A stretch of 64,000 nt of DNA from FEN-1219 sp964503125 (GTDB taxonomy: Bacteria > Pseudomonadota > Gammaproteobacteria > Steroidobacterales > Rariloculaceae). The stretch is taken from assembly GCA_964503125.1 (NCBI GenBank), contig CAZCZE010000049.1, positions 124,001 to 188,000 on the forward strand, given 5' to 3'. Position numbers and translations under genes: made by a program. The notes under the pieces were generated by a model. It ran no database searches. It was not told where the DNA came from and saw nothing but the letters and a program-made list of their open reading frames with translations. Of the stretch, positions 25,772-33,821 are shown one piece after another (within the stretch, counting starts at the first letter, position 1; each line of letters begins with the position of its first letter).

Positions 25772-26350
25772 GTGAGCGACAACTCGACGAACGATACCGC
25801 AACCGACGTGGGCACGGTGTTCACCGTGGGGCACTCGACGTTGCCGATCGAGCGCTTCCTCGCCGTGCTGCGCGCGCACGGCATCGAGCGCGTCGCCGAC
25901 GTGCGCACGGTGCCGCGCTCGCGGCGCAATCCGCAGTTCAATGCCGACGCGCTCGCCGAGTCGCTGCGAGCCGTGGGTCTAGACTACGTGCCGCTGCGCG
26001 AGCTCGGCGGCCTACGCAAGCCGCGCCCCGATTCGCCGAATGCGGGCTGGCGCAACGACGGCTTTCGTGGCTACGCGGATTACATGCAGACGTCCGAGTT
26101 CGCACGCGGCCTCGAGCGGCTGCTTACGCTCGGCCGCGAGCGGCGCACGGCCATCATGTGCGCGGAAGCCGTGCCGTGGCGCTGCCATCGCGCGCTCGTC
26201 GCCGACGCGCTCGCCGTGCGCGGCGTGCCCGTCGTCGAGATCCTCGGCGAGACCGAGCGCCGCGCGCACACGCTGACGCCGTTCGCGCGCGTGCAGGGCA
26301 CGACGATCACCTATCCGCCGGCGCAGGCCAGCCTGCTCGACGAGCCTTAG
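25772..26350 (+). CDS. DUF488 domain protein
   Basis: 192 residues, cytoplasmic. FTVGHSTLPIERFLAVLRAH opens the domain, followed by VADVRTVPRSRRNPQFNADA, YVPLRELGGLRKPRPDSPN, YADYMQTSEFARGLERLL and the conserved AIMCAEAVPWRCHRALVADA. The family is of unknown function; its Cys/His pattern suggests a nucleic-acid or nucleotide-related enzyme. GTG 25772 was used because no ATG lies before VGTVFTVGHS; a GTG near 25734 is an alternative. The last four bases overlap the convergent HupE gene. Confidence 0.85.
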   Translation: MSDNSTNDTATDVGTVFTVGHSTLPIERFLAVLRAHGIERVADVRTVPRSRRNPQFNADALAESLRAVGLDYVPLRELGGLRKPRPDSPNAGWRNDGFRGYADYMQTSEFARGLERLLTLGRERRTAIMCAEAVPWRCHRALVADALAVRGVPVVEILGETERRAHTLTPFARVQGTTITYPPAQASLLDEP

Positions 26351-27354
26351 AGCACCGCGAGCGTCCGTTCGACGACCCAGAATGCCGCAACGGAACCGAC
26401 GCCGTAGGCGACGGCCGGCCGCCACACGAGCGGCACGCGCACCGCGGTCAGCCGCACGAGCGCCGCGAGCCCGAACACGGCCGCGATGAACAGCAACTGT
26501 CCGAGCTCGACGCCGACGTTGAAGAACAAGAGCGCGAGGGGCACGGCCTCCTGCGGCATCCCGACCTCGCTGAGCGCGCCCGCAAAGCCGAAGCCGTGCA
26601 GCAGGCCGAACGCGAACGCCACGACCCAGGGGAAACGCGTCGTGAGGTTCGCCCCGAGGCCCGTGTTTGCGGCACTGGAGCGCCGTGCGAGCTCCGACGC
26701 CAAGAATAGGATGCTCAGTGCGATGACGGCTTCGACGGGCGCCGATGGCACGTGCACGAAGCCGAGCGTCGCAGCGCCGAGCGTGATGCTGTGCGCCACG
26801 GTGAACGCCGTCACCGTCGCGACGAGGCGGCCGAGGCCCTGCACGAGCAACAACAGCGCGAGCACGAACAAGAGATGATCGATGCCGAGCAGGATGTGCT
26901 CCACACCGAGCACGAGGTACGTGCGTACGACCTCGAGCGCGCTGGGCCGCAACGGAATCGTCACGGTCGCCGCCTCGGGCGTCAGACGCTGATTCGACGC
27001 CGCGCCGTCGAGGTAGGCGACGCGCAGTAGCACGTCGGTCTGGGTCTGCGGCAGCCCGTTGACCGTGAACGTCTTGCCGGCGAGGCCGCCCGGGCAGTCG
27101 AGCTCCGCATGCTGAAGCCGAATGTCCTCGACGACATAGGTGCGCACCGACCCGGCGACCGAGCAGCCCTCGGGAACCTGCGGCTCGAGCACGGCCGCGA
27201 GCCCGCCCGAGATCGACACCTTCCATTGCACGTCGAAACGGTCGGGCGCGATCTCGGTAAGGCCGAAGAACGCGGGGCTCAGACGATGCGCGAGCGCCGG
27301 CGCGGCCGAGACGAGCGCCGCGAGCAGCGCGAGGGCGCGCACGCGGCGCATCAT
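26347..27354 (-). CDS. HupE/UreJ family membrane protein
   Basis: 335 residues. A signal peptide (MMRRVRALALLAALVSAAPA) leads into a 130-residue extracytoplasmic domain with HRLSPAFFGLTEIAPDRFDV. About seven membrane helices follow, with the family motif GVEHILLGIDHLLFVLALLL near residue 150, TAFTVAHSITLGAATLGF, and FGLLHGFGFAGALSEVGMPQ. The His-rich motifs resemble nickel/cobalt permeases of the HupE/UreJ class, but this long variant with an exported N-terminal domain has no proven substrate. Its ATG overlaps the stop of the upstream PPIase gene (ATGA). No hydrogenase or urease gene is nearby, so metal supply to those enzymes is unlikely here. Confidence 0.85.
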   Translation of the reverse strand: MMRRVRALALLAALVSAAPALAHRLSPAFFGLTEIAPDRFDVQWKVSISGGLAAVLEPQVPEGCSVAGSVRTYVVEDIRLQHAELDCPGGLAGKTFTVNGLPQTQTDVLLRVAYLDGAASNQRLTPEAATVTIPLRPSALEVVRTYLVLGVEHILLGIDHLLFVLALLLLVQGLGRLVATVTAFTVAHSITLGAATLGFVHVPSAPVEAVIALSILFLASELARRSSAANTGLGANLTTRFPWVVAFAFGLLHGFGFAGALSEVGMPQEAVPLALLFFNVGVELGQLLFIAAVFGLAALVRLTAVRVPLVWRPAVAYGVGSVAAFWVVERTLAVL

Positions 27355-28217
27355 GGCGTGGACGGGGGCGGGAGGGGCTCGTTCGGCGCCGGCGCCGGCG
27401 CCTCGATCACGACCTCGTAGAGGGCGCGCATCTCTTGGTAGGCGCGCTCGTTAGCCTCGCGGCGGCGCTCCGCACCGAACTCCTCGGCGACGCGCGCCTC
27501 GATCTCCTCGTAGGGCGGCAACCGTTCGTCGCTGCGGCTGCGCAAGCGCACGAGGTGCCGACCGAAATCGGAGCGGAACGGTCCGGTCCAATCGCCGGGC
27601 GGCGCGTCGAATAGCGCCGCGGCGATGTCCTCGCCGAACAGCACGGCCACCTGCTCGCGCGGCGCGCCGTCGTACGAGTCGCGTAGCGGCGTGCGGTCGC
27701 CGACTTCGGCCGGTGCACGGCCGCTCTGCAGCGCCGTGAGGCCGGCGGCCGCGTCGGCCTCGAGCGCGGCGCCGCGAGCGCCCGGGCTGAAGAACACTTG
27801 CTCGAAGCTCACGAGCGCGGGGATCGTGAAGAGCTGCGGCTGAGCGGCGTAGAACGCGCGGAGCTCCTCCGCCGAGCTCGGCGCCGGGTCGGCGAGATCT
27901 TGCGTGAGGTAGCTCATCTTCTCGATGAGGCGGCGGCGCACCTCATCGTCGTTCTCGTCGAGGCCGAGCGCCAACGCCTGGCGGTACAACACCTCGTCGC
28001 GCACCGTGGGCTCGACGAGCGCGGCCAGCTCCTCGGCCGTGGGCTCGCGCCCTTGGAGCACGGCGGCCGCGGCACGCGCTTGCTCGACCTGCGCGGCCGT
28101 CACGACGATGCGCTCGCCGCCCGTGGTCACGATATCGCCGCGCCAGGCCGCAATCGCGAACAACGCGGCGCCCAGGCCCAAGAAATGCAGCAACGGATCC
28201 TTGAGAATTTTCGCCAT
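27351..28217 (-). CDS. Membrane-anchored parvulin-type peptidyl-prolyl isomerase
   Basis: 288 residues. The short N-terminal hydrophobic segment LLHFLGLGAALFAIAAW (about 9-25) anchors it, and the rest is extracytoplasmic. The part to about 130 is a helical chaperone-like region (VEQARAAAAVLQGREPTAEE, VRDEVLYRQALALGLDENDD). The parvulin part is degenerate, with FEQVFFSPGARGAALEADAA and WTGPFRSDFGRHLVRLRSRS matching the rotamase ends. It ends with a Pro/Ala-rich tail. Its stop overlaps the HupE start, so the isomerase may assist folding of HupE or its exported domain. The small exported protein upstream is 15 bases away. Confidence 0.82.
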   Translation of the reverse strand: MAKILKDPLLHFLGLGAALFAIAAWRGDIVTTGGERIVVTAAQVEQARAAAAVLQGREPTAEELAALVEPTVRDEVLYRQALALGLDENDDEVRRRLIEKMSYLTQDLADPAPSSAEELRAFYAAQPQLFTIPALVSFEQVFFSPGARGAALEADAAAGLTALQSGRAPAEVGDRTPLRDSYDGAPREQVAVLFGEDIAAALFDAPPGDWTGPFRSDFGRHLVRLRSRSDERLPPYEEIEARVAEEFGAERRREANERAYQEMRALYEVVIEAPAPAPNEPLPPPSTP

Positions 28218-28232
28218 TTTCGGAGCGCCGCC

Positions 28233-28622
28233 CTAAGGCTCGTACCGGCGCCACTGACTCCAGCATTCTTGGCCGCCGCCCTGGCGCGACGTGCGCGCGA
28301 CCTTCTCCGCGTCGTCGATTCGGAATCGCACGACGCAGCGTAGCCCGCCGTTCGGATGCATGGTGACGCTGCCGAAGCCGGGGCGCACCTTGACGCGCTT
28401 CTCGTACACGAGCACGGGGTTTTGGCCGCGCATCTCGGTCTCCTGCTCGCGGCCCCAAACCTCACGGAGGTGCGCGGCGGTTTGGCCGCGCCACTGCGAC
28501 AGCAAGTAGTCGAGGCGCTCCGTCGGCGTCGCCAACGGACCGGGCTCCTGCGCGACGAGCTCGCCCGCGGCGAGCGCGCAAACAACGAGAGTCAGAGGCA
28601 GAGACCACTGCCGACGCGCCAT
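28233..28622 (-). CDS. Small exported protein of unknown function
   Basis: 129 residues. A signal peptide MARRQWSLPLTLVVCALAAG ending near ELVAQE is followed by about 105 residues without membrane segments. Recognisable features are TPTERLDYLLSQWRGQTAAH, REVWGREQETEMRG, VRPGFGSVTMHPNGGLRCVV and two cysteines (in GLRCVVRF and QECWSQW) that could form a disulfide. I do not recognise a family. It is the first gene of a three-gene unit with the PPIase and HupE-like protein and is therefore a candidate partner of that membrane protein. Confidence 0.7.
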   Translation of the reverse strand: MARRQWSLPLTLVVCALAAGELVAQEPGPLATPTERLDYLLSQWRGQTAAHLREVWGREQETEMRGQNPVLVYEKRVKVRPGFGSVTMHPNGGLRCVVRFRIDDAEKVARTSRQGGGQECWSQWRRYEP

Positions 28623-28690
28623 GGTGCACCCGAATCGTTGTAGTCGTGGTCGGGGAGCAGCGCGAGTCTAGCAGGGCAAGACGCCGAACG

Positions 28691-28737
28691 AAAAAAGGGT
28701 CCCGGCCAGAAGGGGGGAGGGAGTCGGCCGGGACCCT
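28691..28737 (-). terminator. Rho-independent terminator of degQ
   Basis: AGGGTCCCGGCC (28696-28707) and GGCCGGGACCCT (28726-28737) form a perfect 12-bp stem with an 18-base loop. Read on the minus strand it ends in TTTTTT (A-run at 28691-28696), 15 bases past the degQ stop. This is the clearest intrinsic terminator in the window. Confidence 0.9.
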
Positions 28738-28751
28738 ACAACAAACCGCAA

Positions 28752-30236
28752 TTACCGGAAATTCAGCGCCACGAATTGCTGCGTATCGCCGCGGCGAACG
28801 AGCAGCAGCGCACGCTCGTCGCTTTCCCGCGCCGCGTTGATCGCAGCCACGGCGTCGGCAACGTTGGTGACCGCTTGCCGGTTGACGCGCGTAATGACGT
28901 CCCCGGCCCGCACACCCTTCTCCGCCGCGACGCTGCCCGGAACGACTGCCGCGACGACAGCGCCGCTCACCGAGCTCGGCAACTCGAGCCGGGCGCGTTC
29001 CTGGTCGGTCAACGGTGCGAGCCTGAGGCCGAGCGCTGCGCCGCCGGTCTGCCCCGCGGCCGGATTGGCCGCGACCACGGACTCGCTCTGCGCCTCGCCG
29101 AGCTCTACGTTAAGCTCGCGCGTGCGGCCGTCGCGCCATACGGTGACGGTGGCGGAACGATTCGGCTCGGCGCTGGCCACCATGCGGCTCAGCGTGCGTG
29201 AGCTCTCGACCTCCGTGCCGTCGAAGCGCGTGATGACGTCGCCGGCTTGCACGCCACCCTTGGCCGCCGGGCTATCGCCGACGACTTCGGCAACGAGCGC
29301 ACCGCGCGCGTTGCTTAGGCCCAGCGAATCGGCGAGATCCTCGTCGAGACTCTGAATTTGCACGCCGAGCCAACCGCGCTCGACGGTGCCGTTCTCCTTG
29401 AGGTCGGCGATGATCTCCTTCGCTTGGTTGGCGGGAATCGCAAAGCCGATACCGATGTTGCCGCCGTTCGGCGAGAAGATCGCCGTGTTGACGCCGACGA
29501 CTTGGCCCGCCGTGTTGAACACGGGGCCGCCCGAGTTGCCGAAATTGATCGGCGCGTCGAGCTGCAAGTAATCGCCGTAGTCATCGCTGCTCAAACGAAT
29601 GTCACGGCCGCGCGCCGAGATGATTCCGGCCGTAGCCGTGCCGCCGAGGCCGAACGGATTGCCGATCGCGACGACCCAATCGCCGACGCGCGCGGAGTCG
29701 GAATCGCCGAACGCCACGAACGGCAAGCCGCTCGCGTCGATCTTGACGAGCGCGAGATCGGTGCGCGGATCGCGACCGACGAGCGCACCGTCGAACTTTC
29801 GGCCGTCCTGCAAGATGACGGTGATCTCGTCGGCGTCACCGGCCACGTGATTGTTCGTGACGACGTAGCCGCTCGCGTCGACGATGAACCCCGAGCCCTG
29901 CCCTTCGCTGCGCCGCTGCGGCCGCTCGCCGCCCGGGCCGTCGAAGAACCGCTCGAAGAAGTCGTCGAACGGGAGCTGTTGGCCGCGCGGGGGCTGCGAA
30001 AACTGGAACACGGTGGGCGCCGCGGCGTCGACTTTGCTGACGGTAATATTGACGACAGCCGGGCTCACGTCCTCGATGACGTCGGCGAACGAGGCCTGCC
30101 CCGGCGCCACGACGCGGGCCGCGCTCTGGGCGATGGAGCGGTCGTTCACGCTGAATAGGGACAATGCAAGCACTGCCGCGCCGATGGCTCCCGCGAGCCA
30201 ACCGAAGCGGGTGGAGCGATTCCACTGTTCGGTCAT
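28752..30236 (-). CDS. degQ: Periplasmic serine endoprotease DegQ/MucD (HtrA family)
   Basis: 494 residues. An N-terminal signal or anchor (WLAGAIGAAVLALSLFSV) is followed by a trypsin-like domain with a complete triad: His130 in VVTNNHVAGDA, Asp160 in DPRTDLALVKID and Ser235 in NFGNSGGPVF. Two PDZ domains follow at about 277-370 (ERGWLGVQIQSLDEDLADSL, GVQAGDVITRFDGTEV) and 400-490 (GVRAGDVITRVNRQAVTNVA). HtrA proteases degrade misfolded periplasmic proteins and act as chaperones; members with this layout include DegP, DegQ and MucD, and I cannot separate them with certainty. A strong terminator follows. The gene diverges from an envelope-sensing operon across a 187-base region rich in dyads. 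Confidence 0.92.
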   Translation of the reverse strand: MTEQWNRSTRFGWLAGAIGAAVLALSLFSVNDRSIAQSAARVVAPGQASFADVIEDVSPAVVNITVSKVDAAAPTVFQFSQPPRGQQLPFDDFFERFFDGPGGERPQRRSEGQGSGFIVDASGYVVTNNHVAGDADEITVILQDGRKFDGALVGRDPRTDLALVKIDASGLPFVAFGDSDSARVGDWVVAIGNPFGLGGTATAGIISARGRDIRLSSDDYGDYLQLDAPINFGNSGGPVFNTAGQVVGVNTAIFSPNGGNIGIGFAIPANQAKEIIADLKENGTVERGWLGVQIQSLDEDLADSLGLSNARGALVAEVVGDSPAAKGGVQAGDVITRFDGTEVESSRTLSRMVASAEPNRSATVTVWRDGRTRELNVELGEAQSESVVAANPAAGQTGGAALGLRLAPLTDQERARLELPSSVSGAVVAAVVPGSVAAEKGVRAGDVITRVNRQAVTNVADAVAAINAARESDERALLLVRRGDTQQFVALNFR

Positions 30237-30265
30237 CGAAATTCTCCCTGCAAACGTTGAGTGAT

Positions 30266-30316
30266 GTAGGAAAGGTTAGCGGCGCGGGCGTTACGTGAGA
30301 CTCACGGGTTTCCTAC
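30266..30316. promoter_or_regulatory. Nested inverted repeats in the degQ divergent promoter region
   Basis: The outer arms GTAGGAAA (30266-30273) and TTTCCTAC (30309-30316) are exact reverse complements. Between them lies the perfect dyad CGTGAG-A-CTCACG (30294-30306). Their place 30-80 bases upstream of the degQ start suggests operator sites; no regulator can be named. Confidence 0.4.
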
Positions 30317-30352
30317 GGTTTTGTAATGCCTCGCCGCGCTGGCTGAACAATC

Positions 30353-30369
30353 GTTAAGTTACCGTTCAG
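30353..30369 (+). promoter_or_regulatory. OmpR/PhoP-type direct-repeat box GTTAAG-N5-GTTCAG
   Basis: Two six-base half-sites with an 11-base period (30353-30358 and 30364-30369) match the layout bound by PhoP, PmrA and QseB-type regulators. A CATTAG at 30378-30383, about nine bases downstream, could be the -10, so the box overlaps the -35 region. The response regulator encoded downstream (30927) is the natural candidate binder, giving autoregulation. Confidence 0.5.
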
Positions 30370-30423
30370 CTCGGCGCCATTAGGCTGGCCCCAGAGTCGA
30401 AACATGGGCGAAGGAGAAACGCC

Positions 30424-30843
30424 ATGACCAACTCAAACATCAGCAGGCTCGCGGCGCTCGGCGTCGCGGCCGGTTTGACGCTATTGTCCGCGACGAGTTT
30501 CGCGGCGGAAGCCCGTACCGAGGCGCGCGCCAGCGCCGCCGACGCGCTCCAGGCTTCGCTCGAGCGTGTCGACAGCATTCCGATGTTGACGCGACCGCAC
30601 AGCTGGCACGCCATCGACGACGACACGGTCATCATCTGGGCCACGGCCTTCGCTCCGTACCTCGTCGAGCTCGCGTTCGAGAGCCACGACTTGCGGTTCG
30701 CGCAAGTCATCGGCATCACCCAGGTCGGTAGCCGCATCTACGCGAAATTCGATGCGGTCAAGGTCGGCGGCTTCCGCTACCCTATCGACAGTATCTATAA
30801 GATGACTCGCGAAGAGGCCCGCAGTCTCGTTCGCGGCACCTGA
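30424..30843 (+). CDS. Exported DUF6491-like protein
   Basis: 139 residues with a clear signal peptide (ISRLAALGVAAGLTLLSATSFAAE written across residues 6-29). The mature part has SIPMLTRPHSWHAIDDDTVI, APYLVELAFESHDLRFAQVI and IYAKFDAVKVGGFRYPIDSI followed by YKMTREEA. This resembles DUF6491 proteins, small periplasmic proteins of unknown role; assignment is from memory of the pattern and moderate. A GAAGGAG precedes the ATG by eight bases. It lies 83 bases upstream of a response regulator and kinase and downstream of a putative response-regulator box, so it is probably both co-expressed with and controlled by that two-component system. Confidence 0.7.
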   Translation: MTNSNISRLAALGVAAGLTLLSATSFAAEARTEARASAADALQASLERVDSIPMLTRPHSWHAIDDDTVIIWATAFAPYLVELAFESHDLRFAQVIGITQVGSRIYAKFDAVKVGGFRYPIDSIYKMTREEARSLVRGT

Positions 30844-30926
30844 GTCGCCCGGTTCTCGGCACGCCCCCTGCCGAGACCCGCTGCGGCCCGGGCGCGCGCG
30901 CCGACCGGGCGGCAGGGGACCGACAA

Positions 30927-31604
30927 GTGCGCATTCTCGTCATCGAAGACGACAAGGACGTCGCTTCGTTCATTCGTAACGGACTCGTCCAGGCCGGTTG
31001 CAACGTCGACCTTGCCGCGAACGGCAAGGACGGCCTGTTTCTCGCGACGACCGAAAAGTACGACGCGCTCGTCGTCGACCGCATGCTGCCCGGCGTCGAC
31101 GGGCTCACGGTGATTCGCACGCTGCGCGCCTCCGCGAACTCGACTCCCGTGCTCATCTTGAGCGCGCTCGGCGAGGTCGACGACCGCGTCAAGGGACTCA
31201 AAGCGGGCGGCGACGATTACCTCGTGAAGCCGTTCGCGTTCAGCGAGATGCTCGCGCGGCTCGAGGCGCTCGCGCGCCGCGCGAAGGCCGGCAGCGACGC
31301 CGCACCGACGACGCTGCGCGCCGGCGATCTCGAGATGGACCTGCTGCGTCGCGAAGTCCGCCGCGCGAACAAGCCCGTCGAGCTGCAGCCGCGCGAGTTC
31401 CAGCTGCTCGAGTTCCTGCTGCGCCACGCGGGACAGGTCGTCACACGCACGATGCTGCTCGAGGGCGTCTGGGACTATCACTTCGACCCGCAGACGAACG
31501 TCATCGACGTGCACATCAGCCGCCTGCGCTCGAAGATCGACAAGGGCTTCGATCGGCCGCTGCTGCACACCGTGCGCGGCGCCGGCTATCGTCTCGACGG
31601 CTGA
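30927..31604 (+). CDS. OmpR/PhoP-family response regulator
   Basis: 225 residues. The receiver domain shows the acidic pocket (VIEDDKD), phospho-acceptor Asp51 in LVVDRMLPGVDGL, and Lys101 in DYLVKPFAF. The C-terminal winged helix (about 130-224) has LRAGDLEMDLLRREVRRANK, LQPREFQLLEFLLRHAGQVV and TNVIDVHISRLRSKIDKGFD, the OmpR-class recognition region, ending LHTVRGAGYRL. Starts at GTG 30927 with GGGGA upstream. The kinase gene starts 12 bases after its stop. The GTTAAG-N5-GTTCAG box upstream of the first gene is the likely target. Closest general types are QseB, PhoP, CusR or IrlR regulators. Confidence 0.92.
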   Translation: MRILVIEDDKDVASFIRNGLVQAGCNVDLAANGKDGLFLATTEKYDALVVDRMLPGVDGLTVIRTLRASANSTPVLILSALGEVDDRVKGLKAGGDDYLVKPFAFSEMLARLEALARRAKAGSDAAPTTLRAGDLEMDLLRREVRRANKPVELQPREFQLLEFLLRHAGQVVTRTMLLEGVWDYHFDPQTNVIDVHISRLRSKIDKGFDRPLLHTVRGAGYRLDG

Positions 31605-31616
31605 GCCGAGGCCGCC

Positions 31617-32990
31617 ATGCGTCTGCCGCTACTGTTCCGCACCGGCGTCTTCCGGCTCACGCTCGGCTACATGGCGTTGTTCGCGCTGTCGGTCGGCGCG
31701 TTGTCGGCGTTCATCTATTGGGCCACGCTCGGTTATCTCGACGCGCAGACCAACGCGACCATCGAAGCCGAGATCAATGGCCTCTACGAGCAGTACGAGC
31801 GCAACGGCGTGCGCGGCTTGGGCGAGGTCATCGAGGAACGCGTGCGACGCGACACGGAACGGCGCTCGTTCTATCTGCTCGCCGACGCCGTCGGCCGGCC
31901 ACTCGTCGGCAACGTGCCCTACTGGCCGGCCGGGGTCGACGACGCGCGCGGCCAGTGGGTGGATTTCATCCAGCGCGACAGCGACACCCCGGTGCGCGCC
32001 ATGCTGCTGCCTGTCGGGTCGGGTCTGCGCCTGCTCGTCGGCCGCGACATCCGCGAGCTCACGGAGATCCGCAGCGTGCTGCGGCGGGCTGCCTTCTACG
32101 GCATCACGTTGACGCTCGGCCTGGCGCTCGTCGGCGGGCTGTTGCTCGCCGTGAGCGCCGAGCGGCGGCTCGCGGAGATCAACCGCATGACGCGCCAGAT
32201 CATCGCCGGCGACCTGAGCCGCCGTGCGCCGCGCAAGGGCACGAACGACGAGCACGACGAGCTCGCGCAGAACATCAACGCCATGCTCGACCAGATCGAG
32301 CACTTGCTCACCGGCATGCGCCACGTCGGCGACAGCGTCGCGCACGATCTGCGCGGGCCGATCACGCGGCTGCGCAACCGGCTCGAGACCGTGGCGGCCG
32401 CCGAGACGCCGCGGCGCGAGGACCTCGCCGATTGCATCGCACAGCTCGACCAAGTGCTCGCGACGTTCAACGCCTTGTTGCGCATCGCGCGCGTCGAGTC
32501 GGGCGCGTACCGCAGCGCGTTCACGACCGTCGACCTCGAGCCCATCGTGCGCGACGCGTCCGAGCTCTACCAGGCCGCAGCAGAGGAACGGCACGTGACG
32601 CTGCGTTGCGAGGCGCGACCCGGCGTCGAGGTATTCGGCGATCGCGAGCTGCTCGCGCAGATGCTCACGAATCTCGTCGACAACGCGATCAAGTACACGC
32701 CCGAAGGCGGAGTCGTGACGGTGCGGCTCGAACGCAGCGGCGACACGGCGCGTCTCATCGTCGCCGACACGGGCCCCGGGGTTCCGGAAGCCGATCGCGA
32801 CCGCGTGGTGCAGCGCTTCACGCGCCTCGATCAGGCGCGTTCGCAGCCCGGCAACGGGCTGGGCTTGGCACTCGTCAACGCGGTCACGTTGCAGCATCAC
32901 GGGCGGCTGACGCTCGGCGACAACTCGCCGGGGCTCGTGGTCACGATCGAGCTGCCGGCGCTGACGCCGCCGCGCGCATTCGTTACCTAG
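31617..32990 (+). CDS. Sensor histidine kinase
   Basis: 457 residues. Membrane helix 1 (about 10-38, TLGYMALFALSVGALSAFIY), a periplasmic sensor of about 120 residues, and helix 2 (about 160-180, GITLTLGLALVGGLLLAV) are followed by a HAMP domain with EINRMTRQIIAGDLSRRAPR. The HisKA H-box is VGDSVAHDLRGPITRLRNRL. The ATPase domain has NLVDNAIKYTPEGG (N-box), VADTGPGVPEADRDRVVQRF and PGNGLGLALVNAVTLQHHG. It pairs with the preceding response regulator. The signal is unknown; the exported DUF6491-like protein in the same unit might modulate it. Confidence 0.92.
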   Translation: MRLPLLFRTGVFRLTLGYMALFALSVGALSAFIYWATLGYLDAQTNATIEAEINGLYEQYERNGVRGLGEVIEERVRRDTERRSFYLLADAVGRPLVGNVPYWPAGVDDARGQWVDFIQRDSDTPVRAMLLPVGSGLRLLVGRDIRELTEIRSVLRRAAFYGITLTLGLALVGGLLLAVSAERRLAEINRMTRQIIAGDLSRRAPRKGTNDEHDELAQNINAMLDQIEHLLTGMRHVGDSVAHDLRGPITRLRNRLETVAAAETPRREDLADCIAQLDQVLATFNALLRIARVESGAYRSAFTTVDLEPIVRDASELYQAAAEERHVTLRCEARPGVEVFGDRELLAQMLTNLVDNAIKYTPEGGVVTVRLERSGDTARLIVADTGPGVPEADRDRVVQRFTRLDQARSQPGNGLGLALVNAVTLQHHGRLTLGDNSPGLVVTIELPALTPPRAFVT

Positions 32991-33077
32991 GCGGGGAACT
33001 CGCCCACGTTTCCGAGGCGACACCGGGTCCGCAGCTCGACTTCGGGAGCAATTCGACGTACACGCGGCGCTCTTGAC

Positions 33078-33821
33078 TCATCGATCACCCTCCAACCAGG
33101 CGAAATCGGGCAACTCCCGGAAAACTCTACGCACGCCATCTCTCCACGCGGCGCTCAGCGCGGTGAAATAGAGGTCGCTCTGCTCGAAGCGACGCCGCAT
33201 ACGAACCTCGAGACTGTTTCGCTCGTAACACACCAGATCGATGGGCATCCCCACCGACAGGTTGCTCCGCATGGTCGAATCGAACGAAACGAGAATGCAC
33301 TTCGTGGCCTCGCCGAGTGCGGTTGCCGGTGTGATGACCCGATCGAGGATGGGTTTTCCGTACTTGGCCTCGCCGGTCTGTAGAAACGGGGTATCCGTCC
33401 CGGCCTCGATGAAGTTGCCCTCGGCGTAGATCCGAAATAGGCGTGGCGGCTCCCCCTTCAGCTGCCCTCCGAGAATGAACGACGCATTGAACTTGACGGG
33501 GCCGCTTTCCAGGAAGGGCGCGTCGCGCCGCTCGATGTCGCGCACGGCATCTGAGACCAGCACCGCCACGTCGAACATCGTCTGTGCGGTCCACAGGTTG
33601 GGTGGTCCGTCCTTGATCTGCCCACGCTGCTTCAACACGCTGATCACGGCTTGAGTCCCGGCCAAGTTGCCGGAACTCAGCAAGAGGATGACGCGGTCGT
33701 CGGCTCGCTCGAGCACTGTCATCTTGCAGAACGTGGCGAAGTTGTCTACGCCAGCGTTCGTGCGCGAGTCCGATGCAAGCACAATTCCATCGTTTAGCAG
33801 GACGCCGACACAGTAGGTCAT
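33078..33821 (-). CDS. Anbu proteasome-type peptidase
   Basis: 247 residues. After Met removal it begins TYCVGVLLNDGIVLASDSRT then NAGVDNFATFCKM, the signature start of Anbu (ancestral beta-subunit) peptidases, with Thr as the N-terminal nucleophile and the conserved Lys in FCKM. Other Anbu features are VILLLSSGNLAGTQAVISVL, FNASFILGGQLKGEPPRLFR and SFDSTMRSNLSVGMPIDLVC. Anbu assembles into ring- or lock-washer-shaped particles related to HslV and the 20S proteasome; its physiological substrate is unsettled. It overlaps the transglutaminase gene by four bases (ATGA). The usual ATP-grasp and alpha-E partners are missing upstream. Local base composition is lower in GC than the surroundings. Confidence 0.92.
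   Translation of the reverse strand: MTYCVGVLLNDGIVLASDSRTNAGVDNFATFCKMTVLERADDRVILLLSSGNLAGTQAVISVLKQRGQIKDGPPNLWTAQTMFDVAVLVSDAVRDIERRDAPFLESGPVKFNASFILGGQLKGEPPRLFRIYAEGNFIEAGTDTPFLQTGEAKYGKPILDRVITPATALGEATKCILVSFDSTMRSNLSVGMPIDLVCYERNSLEVRMRRRFEQSDLYFTALSAAWRDGVRRVFRELPDFAWLEGDR

Noticed and set aside
26347..27354. HupE-like protein as a hydrogenase or urease nickel permease
   Set aside because: No hydrogenase, urease or nickel chaperone genes are nearby, and the exported N-terminal domain is not typical of those short permeases.
31629..33023. Long antisense frame over the histidine kinase gene
   Set aside because: The sense strand has complete HAMP, HisKA and ATPase motifs; the antisense product has no recognisable feature.
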